Assembly: GCA_944385105.1 (NCBI GenBank)
Contig: CALWVR010000022.1
Span: forward strand, 1 to 64,000
DNA length: 64,000 nt
Source: an uncultured Clostridia bacterium
GTDB lineage: Bacteria; Bacillota; Clostridia; Oscillospirales; Acutalibacteraceae
Direction: 5' to 3'
In this document: positions 8,501-17,637 of the stretch, one piece after another
Position numbering within the stretch: the stretch's first letter is position 1
Layout: the number at the start of each line of letters is the position of its first letter
The notes under the pieces: model-generated
Databases searched by the model: none
What the model was told of the DNA's origin: nothing
The model's input: only the letters and a program-made list of their open reading frames with translations
Made by a program: the position numbers and the translations under genes

Positions 8501-9970
8501 ATGGTAGATAAGAAAGTTAGAACAAGATATGCACCAAGTCCTACAGGGTTTATGCATATAGGTAATTTACGAACTGCTCTTTATGAATACTTAATTGCTA
8601 AGTCTATGGGTGGAGACTTTATCCTAAGAATAGAAGATACAGATAGAGAAAGATTAGTAGATGGCGCCGTTGATGTAATATATAATACTTTAAAAGCGGT
8701 AGGACTTAATTACGATGAAGGTCCAGATATTGGAGGAGCCTACGGTCCTTATATTCAAAGTGAAAGAATGGACCTTTATAAAAAGGCAGCAGAAAATTTG
8801 GTAAGAGAGGGTAAGGCTTATTATTGCTTTTGCGATAAAGAAAGGCTTGAAGCTTTACGCGATGAAAGGAGCAAAAATGAAGATTCCTTTCAAGGATATG
8901 ATAGACATTGTAGGAACTTGCCAAAAGAAGAAGTGCAAAGGTTACTGGATGCAGGGGTTCCCTATGTGATAAGGCAAAAGGTTCCTTTGGACGGAGAGAC
9001 TACTTTTCAGGATGCAGTTTATGGCAGTATAACAATAAGTAATAGTGAAATAGAGGACCAAATCTTACTTAAGGCAGATGGGTATCCAACATATAATTTT
9101 GCTAATGTTATAGACGATAGCGCAATGAATATAACTCATGTTGTAAGAGGAAGCGAATATTTGTCGTCTACCCCTAAATATAATCTATTATATGATGCCC
9201 TGGGTTTTGAAAAGCCAGTATATATACATTTACCTTTAATAAAGGGCAGAAATGAAGACGGTACAACATCAAAGCTTTCAAAAAGGCATGGAGCGACAAG
9301 TTTTGATGATTTGACCCAGTTGGGATATCTTCCAGAAGCAATAATAAATTACGTAGCATTGCTTGGATGGTGCCCAAAGGATAACAAGGAAAAATTTACA
9401 CTAGAAGAGTTAGTGAAGGCATTTTCTATAGATAGAATAAGTAAGTCACCATCTATATTTGATTATGATAAGCTTAATTGGTTTAATGAGGAATATATAA
9501 AGGCAATGCCTTTGAGTGAATTTACTCAGTTAGCTAAACCTTATTTTAAATCTGTTATAAGTAAAGACCTTGATTTTGGAAAAATAGCTTCAACTTTACA
9601 ACAGAGAGTAACGGTTCTTACACAAATTCCAAACATGGTAAGCTTTTTTGAAAGTTTGCCGGACTATGAAAAAGAACTCTTTATTAATAAAAAAAGCAAG
9701 ACTAATTTAGAAAATTCTCCAATGCTTTTAGAAAAAGCTATTAATGAGTTAGAAAAGATTAACGATTTTACTCATGATAATATTTATAAGTGTTTGGTAG
9801 ACTTAGCGTCAAGCTTAGGGGTAAAGAATGGAACTTTAATGTGGCCCGTTAGAATAGCAGCATCCGGTAAAACAGTAACTCCAGGTGGAGCTATTGAGAT
9901 TCTTGAAATACTTGGTAAGGAGGAATCTATTAAGCGATTGAAACAAGGACTAGAAAAACTGAAAACTTAA
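8501..9970 (+). CDS. gltX: Glutamate--tRNA ligase
   Basis: This is a class I aminoacyl-tRNA synthetase that charges tRNA-Glu with glutamate in the cytoplasm. The HIGH-type motif is PSPTGFMHIGNLRTALYEY near residue 10. The KMSKS-type motif is SKLSKRHGATSF. The protein is 489 aa, the usual length. I start at ATG 8501 because GGAGAGG (8485-8491) sits 9 nt upstream; an in-frame ATG at 8483 overlaps that ribosome site. It is followed 36 nt later by glnS. The presence of a dedicated GlnRS suggests this enzyme could be discriminating (Glu only), but that cannot be judged from motifs. Motifs and length make the identification firm. Confidence 0.95.
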   Translation: MVDKKVRTRYAPSPTGFMHIGNLRTALYEYLIAKSMGGDFILRIEDTDRERLVDGAVDVIYNTLKAVGLNYDEGPDIGGAYGPYIQSERMDLYKKAAENLVREGKAYYCFCDKERLEALRDERSKNEDSFQGYDRHCRNLPKEEVQRLLDAGVPYVIRQKVPLDGETTFQDAVYGSITISNSEIEDQILLKADGYPTYNFANVIDDSAMNITHVVRGSEYLSSTPKYNLLYDALGFEKPVYIHLPLIKGRNEDGTTSKLSKRHGATSFDDLTQLGYLPEAIINYVALLGWCPKDNKEKFTLEELVKAFSIDRISKSPSIFDYDKLNWFNEEYIKAMPLSEFTQLAKPYFKSVISKDLDFGKIASTLQQRVTVLTQIPNMVSFFESLPDYEKELFINKKSKTNLENSPMLLEKAINELEKINDFTHDNIYKCLVDLASSLGVKNGTLMWPVRIAASGKTVTPGGAIEILEILGKEESIKRLKQGLEKLKT

Positions 9971-9973
9971 TTT

Positions 9974-9998
9974 AAGGGGGGAAGCGGCAAATTTGCCG
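9974..9998 (+). promoter_or_regulatory. glnS leader: distant ribosome site followed by a perfect palindrome
   Basis: AAGGGGGG (9974-9981) is the only good ribosome-site candidate, but it lies about 25 nt from the glnS ATG. Between them sits the 14-nt perfect palindrome CGGCAAATTTGCCG (9985-9998). If it folds, the hairpin would shorten the effective spacing. It could equally be a protein-binding operator. Confidence 0.55.
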
Positions 9999-10006
9999 AT
10001 AAATGT

Positions 10007-11701
10007 ATGACTGAATTGATTAAAGAAATAAAGGAAGAAAAAGAAGATAACAATTTTGTAAAAGAATTTATAAGTGAAGATATAAAAGAGGGGGGAAGAT
10101 ATGAGGGCAAGAAAGTTCATACAAGATTTCCTCCGGAACCCAATGGATATCTTCACATAGGACATGCTAAAGCCATTTGCATTGATTTTGGAATGGCTAA
10201 GAAGTTTAATGGTATCTGCAACCTTCGCATGGATGATACTAATCCAACAAAAGAGGATGTAGAATATGTGGATGCCATAAAGGAAGACATTAAGTGGCTT
10301 GGCTTTGATTGGGACGATAGGTTTTACTATGCGTCAGACTACTTTGAAGATATGTACAATTATGCATGCGAGTTAATAAAAAAGGGGCTTGCGTATGTAT
10401 GCGAAATGAGTGCTGATGAAGTAAGAGCTAATAGGGGAGACTTAAAAAATCCAGCTAAAAGCCCGTACCGTGATAGGCCAATTGAAGAAAGCCTTGACCT
10501 GTTTAAAAGAATGAGGAACGGGGAGTTTCCTGATGGAAAGATGACGCTTCGAGCAAAAATTGACCTAGCATCTGGCAATTTTAATATGAGAGACCCGGTT
10601 ATTTATAGAATTAATCATGCACATCATCATAGGACAGGTGACAAATGGTGTATATATCCTATGTATGACTATGCTCACCCTATTGAAGATGCAATGGAAT
10701 GTATAACTCATTCTTTGTGCTCATTGGAATTTGAAGATCATAGACCGCTTTATGATTGGGTAGTAAATAATGTAAGTGTTCCTTCTAGACCAAGGCAGAT
10801 TGAGTTTGCAAGACTTAACATAAATAATACTGTTATGAGTAAAAGAAAACTTAGGGAACTTGTTGACCGTGGTATTGTCAGTGGATGGGATGACCCTAGG
10901 ATGCCCACTTTAGGAGGGCTGAGAAGAAGAGGATATACGCCGGCTTCAATTCGAAATTTTTGCGATAGAATAGGAGTATCTAAGGTTAACAGTGTAGTTG
11001 AATATAGCTTTTTAGAGCACTGCTTAAGAGAAGATCTAAATCAAAATTCTCAAAGAGCCATGGCGGTTTTAAGACCAGTAAAATTAATAATTACTAATTA
11101 TCCTAAAGACAAAGAAGAAATATTTGAAATTGAAAATAATCCTAATAAAAAAGAGGATGGAACACGCAACATAACGTTTTCAAGGGAACTGTTTATAGAA
11201 GAAGACGACTTTATGGCTGAACCTACAAAAGGCTATTTTAGACTTTACCCGGGAAATGAAGTAAGACTAAAAACTGCTTATATTGTTAGATGTACAGGTT
11301 TTAAGGCAGATGATAATGGAAAAGTTATAGAGGTCTATGCTGAATATGATCCAGCTACTCGCGGAGGAAATACGCCTGATGGAAGAAAGGTAAAGGGGAC
11401 GATTCATTGGGTTGATGCAAAAACAGCAGTTGATGCAGAGGTTAGACTTTATGATAATTTATTTACAGTTTCCGACCCCGAATCAGGAGATAAAAACTTC
11501 ATTGAATATATAAATGAAAATTCAAATGAAGTTTTAAAGGGATGTAAAGTTGAGTCAAGTTTAGAAGACTTAGAGATACCATCTTATTACCAGTTTATGA
11601 GACTTGGATATTTTTGTCCGGATAGTGTGGATTGTAAACCGGGAAAGCTTGTATTTAATAGAACAGTTTCACTTAAGGATAGTTTTAAAAAATTAAAGTA
11701 A
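10007..11701 (+). CDS. glnS: Glutamine--tRNA ligase
   Basis: This class I synthetase charges tRNA-Gln directly. The catalytic signature [20 protein letters not shown] lies near residue 45, and the KMSKS counterpart is [11 protein letters not shown]. GlnRS-specific features distinguish it from GluRS: the RMDDTNP strand, [19 protein letters not shown], and the C-terminal two-barrel anticodon domain. At 564 aa it matches the family. The first about 30 residues are Lys/Glu-rich ([10 protein letters not shown]) and a little longer than in the E. coli enzyme. It sits downstream of gltX, probably in one operon. Most Firmicutes instead make Gln-tRNA with GatCAB, so this gene has likely been acquired in an ancestor. 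The start at 10007 is less certain because of the unusual leader. Confidence 0.95.
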   Translation: MTELIKEIKEEKEDNNFVKEFISEDIKEGGRYEGKKVHTRFPPEPNGYLHIGHAKAICIDFGMAKKFNGICNLRMDDTNPTKEDVEYVDAIKEDIKWLGFDWDDRFYYASDYFEDMYNYACELIKKGLAYVCEMSADEVRANRGDLKNPAKSPYRDRPIEESLDLFKRMRNGEFPDGKMTLRAKIDLASGNFNMRDPVIYRINHAHHHRTGDKWCIYPMYDYAHPIEDAMECITHSLCSLEFEDHRPLYDWVVNNVSVPSRPRQIEFARLNINNTVMSKRKLRELVDRGIVSGWDDPRMPTLGGLRRRGYTPASIRNFCDRIGVSKVNSVVEYSFLEHCLREDLNQNSQRAMAVLRPVKLIITNYPKDKEEIFEIENNPNKKEDGTRNITFSRELFIEEDDFMAEPTKGYFRLYPGNEVRLKTAYIVRCTGFKADDNGKVIEVYAEYDPATRGGNTPDGRKVKGTIHWVDAKTAVDAEVRLYDNLFTVSDPESGDKNFIEYINENSNEVLKGCKVESSLEDLEIPSYYQFMRLGYFCPDSVDCKPGKLVFNRTVSLKDSFKKLK

Positions 11702-11718
11702 GTAGAACTTAGTATAGT

Positions 11719-11759
11719 AAAAGGCAGTGGCAAACTTAACTTTTTTGCCACTGCCTTTT
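11719..11759 (+). terminator. Intrinsic terminator after glnS
   Basis: A 16-bp perfect stem (11719-11734 with 11744-11759), rich in GC in its middle, ends in TTTT. It closes the gltX-glnS unit. Confidence 0.9.
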
Positions 11760-12298
11760 GTTACATTGGCATTACTTTTGGGGATAAATGAAGTGACCTA
11801 TATTGGTTTAAAGTATTGTTTATATGTTCAAACTATACTGTAATAATATAGTTATTTCACTATGATAAGTAATGTTTAACAGTAAATTAAATTCTAAAAC
11901 TTTTTGCAAAGTATAGTTATGTGAATTAGTCTACGCTAAAAAAGTACTATAACTAATATCTTTTATGTCATTTAATACGATATTTCTACTAAGTGTGTCT
12001 ATGCAATTTATTTGACATATTATAGTTTAAACTGTTATTTAGAAGAATCAAATGTTTTTAAAGGAAACTTAAAATTTTGATAGTCTTTATTGTAATGTTA
12101 TTTGACTAAAAAACAATGCGTTATATTAAAGTAGACTTATTAAAGTTTAACTCTGTGAGATTTTAGAAGTTAAATTAATGTTTTTAAAAGTATTATTTTA
12201 TCTTTTATAAAACTATATTATCTATAAATCCCGTACATTTTTATATATTTTCTCTTTACAATAATTTTATAAAGTGACATTACCTCTTACAATGATAG
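11760..12298 (+). other. Gene-free AT-rich interval
   Basis: About 540 nt with stop codons in all frames. I see no tRNA, no strong hairpin and no repeat family, only scattered TATAGTT-like words and one TTGACA (near 12012) without a good -10 partner. It could be decayed coding DNA or an unrecognised RNA. Confidence 0.5.
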
Positions 12299-12327
12299 TT
12301 GATAAGATTTTTAATTTTTGATATAAT
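12299..12327 (+). promoter_or_regulatory. Sigma-A type promoter for the beta-helix gene
   Basis: TTGATA (12299-12304), a 17-nt spacer and TATAAT (12322-12327) lie just upstream of the gene starting at 12364. Confidence 0.75.
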
Positions 12328-12363
12328 TGTGCAGGTGTAAAGTAATATAGAGGGGGAATGAGC

Positions 12364-13032
12364 TTGGACAAAGAGCTTTTTATAAGTAATATTTTAAACT
12401 TAAATAGAACAATAGCAGAGGAGATATTTAAAAGTGTAAAGTATCCATGGGAGGTATTACCTATCTTATCGAATTTTATTATTGAGTTATTAAGCAGGCT
12501 TATGTCTTCTAAATATGAAAGATTAGAAGAAAATATATTGGTTGCTAAAAGTTCTAAGATTAGTAAAACAGCAGAACTAAATGGCCCTTTAATTGTTGAC
12601 GAAGGAGCAGAAATACGGCATTGTGCTTTTATAAGGGGTAATGCAATAATTGGTAAGAATGCTGTTGTTGGTAATTCGACAGAAATAAAGAATTCAATAT
12701 TGTTTGATAATGTACAAGTTCCGCACTATAATTATGTAGGAGATTCTATATTGGGTTACAAATCGCATTTAGGTGCAGGTTGTATTATTTCTAATGTTAA
12801 AGCTGATAAAAAGAACGTTTGTATATTATGTCAGGGAGAAAAGATTAATACAGGGCTTAGAAAGTTTGGTGCTATAGTTGGAGATGAGGCGGAGGTTGGA
12901 TGTAATTCTGTTTTAAATCCGGGCACTATTATAGGAAGGCAAAGCCGAATTTATCCACTTTCTTCAGTTAGAGGTGTTATTGAAGACAATAGCATATATA
13001 AATCTAAGGATAATATAGTAAAAATAAAATAA
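12364..13032 (+). CDS. Left-handed beta-helix (hexapeptide-repeat) protein, GlmU/LpxA-like
   Basis: After a helical N-terminus of about 55 residues, the protein is a run of hexapeptide repeats typical of left-handed parallel beta-helix acyltransferases and of the GlmU C-terminal domain: IRGNAIIGKNAVVGNSTEIKN, then IVGDEAEVGCNSVLNPG and TIIGRQSRIYPLSS. No nucleotidyltransferase domain is present, so it is not a full GlmU. I prefer TTG 12364, 7 nt after AGGGGG (12351-12356). The in-frame ATG at 12358 is only 1 nt from that site. The gene is monocistronic, with its own promoter and a terminator shared with cdaR. Likely a sugar-nucleotide acetyltransferase-type protein, but the substrate cannot be read from the sequence. 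Confidence 0.75.
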   Translation: MDKELFISNILNLNRTIAEEIFKSVKYPWEVLPILSNFIIELLSRLMSSKYERLEENILVAKSSKISKTAELNGPLIVDEGAEIRHCAFIRGNAIIGKNAVVGNSTEIKNSILFDNVQVPHYNYVGDSILGYKSHLGAGCIISNVKADKKNVCILCQGEKINTGLRKFGAIVGDEAEVGCNSVLNPGTIIGRQSRIYPLSSVRGVIEDNSIYKSKDNIVKIK

Positions 13033-13054
13033 TACACCTTTAAGGTGTATTATT
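13028..13054. terminator. Bidirectional terminator between the beta-helix gene and cdaR
   Basis: AATAATACACC (13028-13038) pairs with GGTGTATTATT (13044-13054), flanked by A- and T-rich runs. It overlaps the cdaR stop codon and serves both converging genes. Confidence 0.85.
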
Positions 13055-14321
13055 TTTTACTCGTATTTACATTTATACTATAACTTCCATAAGCCCAGCA
13101 AGATTTTGCCGATGAATCAAACTTTATAGTAGCGGGGACTTCTGTATAACCCGTAAAATTTTCTTTTCCGCTCATATCAGCAACAACGTTAATATCAGAA
13201 GACGAAATATTTCTCATCTGTAAATATGGGCCAATAACCTGCACATTCAAGCTCTTGGTAATTGATGTAGCAACCATATCCTTACTAAGGTTAGTGAATA
13301 ATATATTATCAGCAGATACTATTTTAGAAGTAAATCCAGACATATTAATTTTTAATGTTGCGCTATACACATTGTTAAGGTTAATGCAACCTGTTGGAAT
13401 TTTTAATGGAATATTAAATTGGTTGTTTGATGTGCTAATTGTAGAAAAATCAATAGGATCGAGAATGATCTCATTTGTTTCATTTAGTATTTCATCGGGC
13501 GCTGCTATTTCAATATGCGATGGATTGACTTGTATTTGAGCTGATGAAAAATTTAGTCCCTCAGGTTTAGAAGAAAATTTTGGTGAAATAGGAATTATCT
13601 TTCTGCTAAATACGGATATGGTAGCATCAACATAATTAGTACTAAAGTCTAAATAAGTAGTATTTAATTTGTTCCCATCCGCATCATAAACGTTAAGAGG
13701 TAATTTATGAATAGTAGTAGTTGAGCTTAATGTACCCTTAATCTCGCTTTCAACATTGACCTTTGCTATTTTAGAAACAATAGATTCAGGCCCTGATATT
13801 GTGACAGCTGCTTCGGATAAAGCTACAGGACTAACATAATAATCAGGATTTGCGGTATATTTAATATCCGCTTGAATGTCAAATGGAGAGCTTTTTACTC
13901 TGTCAGCCAGTACGGTAATAAAAGCTGGAGAGACGTCGGAGGAGAATTCATAATCAGTTAATATACTGTTTTTTCTTGCAACCAACTCAAGAGTATAATT
14001 GCCTGTTGTATTTATCATATTGGCAGACTGTCTTGCTGTAACTTGAATATCATTATTTGTTAGTTGCCCTAATACTAACCTATTTCCTGTTACTGCAACT
14101 TCAGCTTTAATATTATTAACACCAAAGATAGTAAGCCCACTTTCTTTTGCATTTTCAGAGAGATTAATATTTATTGGAATATCTGTAATCATTTTTTTTG
14201 TTGTTTCCGTTGCACTAGTTGAGAGGCGAATCCAAAAAATAAATGCTAAAATAACTGAAAATAGCATTACAACTTTATTGTTGTAAAATAGTATTCCTAA
14301 ATTAAATTTATTTCTTTTCAT
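13050..14321 (-). CDS. cdaR: CdaR, YbbR-domain regulator of diadenylate cyclase CdaA
   Basis: This 423-aa protein has one N-terminal membrane helix (VVMLFSVILAFIFWIRLSTS, about 17-36) followed by an extracytoplasmic chain of YbbR repeats. Each repeat has the pattern of a short strand, PxxV or P-x-x-I, and a paired NDIQV/NPDYYVSPV-type motif; I count about four. YbbR/CdaR proteins bind and tune the membrane cyclase CdaA. The gene overlaps the 3' end of cdaA by 14 nt, the standard cdaA-cdaR arrangement, although glmM, which often completes the operon, is not here. The ATG at 14321 follows GGAAAAG. Function is assigned from domain and context. Confidence 0.9.
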   Translation of the reverse strand: MKRNKFNLGILFYNNKVVMLFSVILAFIFWIRLSTSATETTKKMITDIPININLSENAKESGLTIFGVNNIKAEVAVTGNRLVLGQLTNNDIQVTARQSANMINTTGNYTLELVARKNSILTDYEFSSDVSPAFITVLADRVKSSPFDIQADIKYTANPDYYVSPVALSEAAVTISGPESIVSKIAKVNVESEIKGTLSSTTTIHKLPLNVYDADGNKLNTTYLDFSTNYVDATISVFSRKIIPISPKFSSKPEGLNFSSAQIQVNPSHIEIAAPDEILNETNEIILDPIDFSTISTSNNQFNIPLKIPTGCINLNNVYSATLKINMSGFTSKIVSADNILFTNLSKDMVATSITKSLNVQVIGPYLQMRNISSSDINVVADMSGKENFTGYTEVPATIKFDSSAKSCWAYGSYSINVNTSKK

Positions 14322-15195
14322 TTTTTCTTTTCCTTGTCAAAGTTTCAAAAATTTGATGTCTTATGTTTGCATCATAAAATTCGGGTAATATTGTACGTTC
14401 TAATTTGTTTTTTAATTTTTCAGTTGAATAGTTTCTTGATAGGACTCCATTAGTAGCTACAGATATAGTCCCATTTTCTTCAGATACAACTATAGCAATC
14501 GCATCAGAAATTTCTGTTATCCCTATAGCAGCTCTATGGCGAGTTCCTATATCTATGCTAATGGACTCATTTTTTGTTAAAGGTAAAATGCATGCAGCGG
14601 CGTAAACTTTGCCATCCCGTATAATCATTGCACCATCGTGCAATGGGGCCTTGTTGTAGAATATATTTGAAATAATTGGAACGGAGGGTTTAGCATTAAT
14701 TATAGTTCCTGTATTAGCAATGTCGCCAAGCTTAGTTTCCCTTTCAAAGACAATTAGAGCTCCTGTTTTACTATTTTGAAAACTGCCTACGGCATTGACT
14801 ATACAATTAATACATGCCTTTTGCCTATTATAAAAGGATATTTCCGAGTGAAGCTTACTTGCCGAAGTCCAATAAGAACTTATTTTACTTCGCCCTATTT
14901 GCTCAAGGGCTCTGCGCAATTCAGGCTGGAATACAATAAGAAGAGCTATTATACCAAATTCAAAAAACTTGTTTAGAAGAAAGCTTAACATTTTAAGATT
15001 AAATTGAGAAGAAATAATGTAGGCCAATATTAATATTAGAATTCCTTTTACAAGTTGACTTGCGCGAGTTTCTCTTACAAGCTTGATAACATTAAATATA
15101 ATAAAAGACATTATAATGATATCTATGAAGTCAAATATTGTAAAAGTTTTCATTAAAATTATAAAATTATTAAAGGTACTTATTATAAAATCCAT
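14308..15195 (-). CDS. cdaA: Diadenylate cyclase CdaA (c-di-AMP synthase)
   Basis: CdaA condenses two ATP into cyclic di-AMP, a second messenger for potassium, osmotic and cell-wall homeostasis. The 295-aa protein has three membrane helices in residues 1-90, ending in the family signature FGIIALLIVFQPELRRAL. The DisA_N catalytic domain follows, with the DGA motif in LHDGAMII (187-189) and the RHR motif in GTRHRAAIG (219-221). Both catalytic motifs are intact, so the enzyme should be active. The partner cdaR is directly downstream with overlapping ends. An unrelated cysteine-desulfurase gene lies 109 nt upstream on the same strand. The start ATG 15195 has only a weak AGAAAGAAG ribosome site. 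Confidence 0.95.
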   Translation of the reverse strand: MDFIISTFNNFIILMKTFTIFDFIDIIIMSFIIFNVIKLVRETRASQLVKGILILILAYIISSQFNLKMLSFLLNKFFEFGIIALLIVFQPELRRALEQIGRSKISSYWTSASKLHSEISFYNRQKACINCIVNAVGSFQNSKTGALIVFERETKLGDIANTGTIINAKPSVPIISNIFYNKAPLHDGAMIIRDGKVYAAACILPLTKNESISIDIGTRHRAAIGITEISDAIAIVVSEENGTISVATNGVLSRNYSTEKLKNKLERTILPEFYDANIRHQIFETLTRKRKNEKK

Positions 15196-15304
15196 ATTTT
15201 TCTTCTTTCTGAGAAAGCATATATTAACAGTCTCTTTAATTTTTACTATAAAAAATTTTACACTCTAATTTTATCATATTTCTAAAATTATTCAATGTTT
15301 TTAT

Positions 15305-16450
15305 TTATGAATTGGACGTTAACTTTTTAATGGACAAAAGTAACAAATCTATATCACTTAACTTAGTAAAAAAGGAAGGACATATACGAACAGCTCCAGA
15401 ATCTATGGTGTTAGCAAACTGGTGAGCTAGTGGAGCGCAGTGTAAACCGGCTCGGACATAAATATTATTTTTGTCTAAGTAGGCAGCAACCTTTTCACTG
15501 CTCATACCTTTTATGTTGAAAGATAAAAGTGGTACAAAGTGTTTAGGGTCTGGTTTTGGCATATAAAGTATAATATTATCCATACAAGATAACTTATTGT
15601 ATAGGTAATTAATTATATTGTATTCGTGAGTAGAAATCCTTTCGATTTTTGTCTTTTTTATAAAGTTAATTCCTGCATTTAATCCTATTATGCCAGGAAC
15701 GTTTGGAGTACCGCTCTCAAATTTTTCAGGGGACATTTCAGGCTGCATATAAGACTGAGAATTGGTTCCGGTACCGCCTTCTATAATTGTTGTTAGATTT
15801 TTACCTTTATTCGTAATCAATATTCCAGTACCCATAGGTCCATAGAGGCCTTTATGTCCGGCAGCACATAGATAATCAATTTTTAATTCTTTCATATCTA
15901 TAGGAAGATGCCCGGCACTTTGAGCGGCGTCTACCAAGACTGGGATATTGTATTCATGAGCTAAGGCTGTAATTCTTGCAATTGGAAGTCTAATACCCCA
16001 TACATTTGAAGCATGGGTGCATATAATAAGTGAAGTCTTATCGTTTATTGCTTTTCTAAAAGAGTCTAATGTGGCATCATTATTGCATGGGTATACTTGA
16101 GCTACAGTATATGTGATGCCAAATTTTTTTAAAGCATTTAAAGGACGCACAACTGCATTATGCTCAAGGCAAGATATTATTACGTGATCGTCAGGCTTTA
16201 AAAGCCCTTTAATCACCATATTTATTGCCATGGTACAATTTAATGTAAATATTACGTCTTCAGGGCCGTGAGCGCCGAAAAAGTTAGATATAGTATCTCG
16301 GCAATTATATACTTGCATCGCAGTTTCAATAGACATTTTATGCCCACTTCTTCCGGGGTTAGCACCTTGTCTTATAATAGAATTTAATATAGCTTTAGTT
16401 ACCATTTGAGGCTTTGGAAAGGTGGTAGCTGCATTATCAAGATAGACCAT
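15305..16450 (-). CDS. Class V aminotransferase / cysteine desulfurase family protein
   Basis: This is a PLP enzyme of the NifS/SufS-like fold. It opens with MVYLDNAATTFPKP, typical of the clostridial cysteine-desulfurase family that travels with DUF3343. The PLP lysine is K200 in CAAGHKGLYGPMGTG. Near the C-terminus RAGLHCAPLAH carries the Cys expected to take sulfur or selenium from cysteine or selenocysteine. The start is ATG 16450, 9 nt after GGGGGC; an upstream in-frame ATG lies inside the preceding gene. The DUF3343 gene ends 1 nt upstream, so the two are coupled. By genome context the pair is linked to selenium or sulfur delivery, but no selD, selA or selB occurs in this window. Confidence 0.85.
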   Translation of the reverse strand: MVYLDNAATTFPKPQMVTKAILNSIIRQGANPGRSGHKMSIETAMQVYNCRDTISNFFGAHGPEDVIFTLNCTMAINMVIKGLLKPDDHVIISCLEHNAVVRPLNALKKFGITYTVAQVYPCNNDATLDSFRKAINDKTSLIICTHASNVWGIRLPIARITALAHEYNIPVLVDAAQSAGHLPIDMKELKIDYLCAAGHKGLYGPMGTGILITNKGKNLTTIIEGGTGTNSQSYMQPEMSPEKFESGTPNVPGIIGLNAGINFIKKTKIERISTHEYNIINYLYNKLSCMDNIILYMPKPDPKHFVPLLSFNIKGMSSEKVAAYLDKNNIYVRAGLHCAPLAHQFANTIDSGAVRICPSFFTKLSDIDLLLLSIKKLTSNS

Positions 16451-16451
16451 A

Positions 16452-16676
16452 TTAATGCCCCCAATCTGTTCTGGAAACAACTTTTATCCCAGACTTATTA
16501 AGAAAGTCAGCAGCCTCATCTGCTCTTTCCTTTACGTAAATTGCATATCCACACCCTTTTAGTTCTTTATTTTTTATAATTTTTTGTATGGTTGCTCGAA
16601 ACCCATTCCTATTTAAAATGTCTCTTCCTTTTATTGCATAAGTAATTGATTCGACTAAAATTAGAGGCTTATCCAA
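16452..16676 (-). CDS. DUF3343 protein, putative Se/S carrier
   Basis: This 74-aa protein matches the DUF3343 pattern: an N-terminal strand/helix (LILVESITYAIKGRDIL), a basic middle with a single Cys in KGCGYAIYV, and a C-terminal helix ending VVSRTDWG. Pfam describes the family as a putative Se/S carrier. The start is TTG 16676, preceded by GGAGTGA at 6 nt. Its stop codon is 1 nt from the start of the cysteine-desulfurase-like gene, an association common in clostridia. The lone Cys is the likely carrier residue (inference). The operon then leads toward cdaA. Confidence 0.8.
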   Translation of the reverse strand: MDKPLILVESITYAIKGRDILNRNGFRATIQKIIKNKELKGCGYAIYVKERADEAADFLNKSGIKVVSRTDWGH

Positions 16677-16788
16677 GTTAAATCACTCCAAGCATTTTAT
16701 AATGCTAATAGTTTATTCAGCTTTTAAAGTTAATGTGAAGGGTTTTTGTATATTCTTTTTGTATGTAATTTTGTTTAATATAATTTTG

Positions 16789-16817
16789 TTGCGATGTGGG
16801 ATTTATTGTAGTATAAT
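16789..16817 (+). promoter_or_regulatory. Promoter for tRNA-Arg
   Basis: TTGCGA (16789-16794), a 17-nt spacer and TATAAT (16812-16817) lie 10 nt upstream of the tRNA 5' end. Confidence 0.65.
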
Positions 16818-16827
16818 ATTAATATAT

Positions 16828-16904
16828 CCGCCCGTAGCATAACTGGATAATGCAACAGATTCCGATTCTGGAGATTGGGGGTTCAAATCCCTTCGGGTGG
16901 GCCA
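16828..16904 (+). tRNA. tRNA-Arg (anticodon CCG), CCA encoded
   Basis: Acceptor CCGCCCG pairs with CGGGTGG (one G-T wobble). The D-arm is GCATAACTGGATAATGC. The anticodon loop TTCCGAT gives CCG, and T-loop TTCAAAT sits in a stem with two G-T pairs. Discriminator G and CCA (16902-16904) are encoded. It decodes the rare CGG codon. ispD begins 34 nt downstream. Confidence 0.92.
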
Positions 16905-16938
16905 TTTTAATTATAATACTTTTTGTTTGGGAGGATTT

Positions 16939-17637
16939 ATGTCTAAGGCGTTTGTCACTGCGATAATAGTTGGTGCTGGAAGCTCGGTAAGAATGGGCCA
17001 AGACAAAATTTTTTTTACTTTGTTAGATAATTCAGTTTTGTCATATGCTTTAAAGCCTTTTGAAGAGTCTAATTATATTGATGAAATAATTGTTGTATGT
17101 AAAGATGAATTTAAAGAGAAAGCTTTAGACATTATCAAGAAAAATAATGTAAGTAAATTTTCTAAGTTTGCTACTGGTGGCAAGACGCGTCAACAATCAG
17201 TGTTCTCAGGAGTAAAAGAGGCTAATTCCAGAACTGAATACTTTGCTATACATGATGCTGCAAGGGCATTAATTACTAAGGCAGAAATTGATAAATGTAT
17301 TTTGGATTCATTTAAATTTGGTTCGAGTGCACTGGGGGTTCCTACAAAAGATACGATAAAGGTCTTAAATGATAAAGGTTTTGTTATAAAGACGCCGAGT
17401 AGAAGTAATCTTTATTGTATTCAGACTCCTCAAGTATTTAGAAAACCTATTTATTTAAAAGCTATGGAAAATGCTTTGAGTCAAGGAAAAGACTATACTG
17501 ATGACTGTCAACTAATTGAGAGTTTGGGTGAAAAGGTTCATATAGTTAAAGGTGAATATACCAATTTAAAAATTACTACTCCAGATGATGTTTTTATATT
17601 TGAAAGCATATTAAAATCCCGGGAGGTAAAAGTATGA
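16939..17637 (+). CDS. ispD: 2-C-methyl-D-erythritol 4-phosphate cytidylyltransferase
   Basis: IspD adds CMP to MEP in the third step of the non-mevalonate isoprenoid pathway. The nucleotide-binding signature is [16 protein letters not shown] near residues 7-22. Later motifs IHDAARAL and KDTIKV and the C-terminal NLKITTPDD are characteristic. The protein is 232 aa. I start at ATG 16939 because GGGAGG (16929-16934) lies just upstream; the longer in-frame ATG at 16897 would overlap the tRNA 3' end. The stop overlaps the start of ispF by 4 nt (ATGA), so the two pathway enzymes are co-translated. Confidence 0.95.
   Translation: MSKAFVTAIIVGAGSSVRMGQDKIFFTLLDNSVLSYALKPFEESNYIDEIIVVCKDEFKEKALDIIKKNNVSKFSKFATGGKTRQQSVFSGVKEANSRTEYFAIHDAARALITKAEIDKCILDSFKFGSSALGVPTKDTIKVLNDKGFVIKTPSRSNLYCIQTPQVFRKPIYLKAMENALSQGKDYTDDCQLIESLGEKVHIVKGEYTNLKITTPDDVFIFESILKSREVKV

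Noticed and set aside
16819..17001. A 60-codon ORF on the - strand over tRNA-Arg
   Set aside because: It lies across the tRNA gene and the start of ispD, has no ribosome site, and no protein-like pattern.
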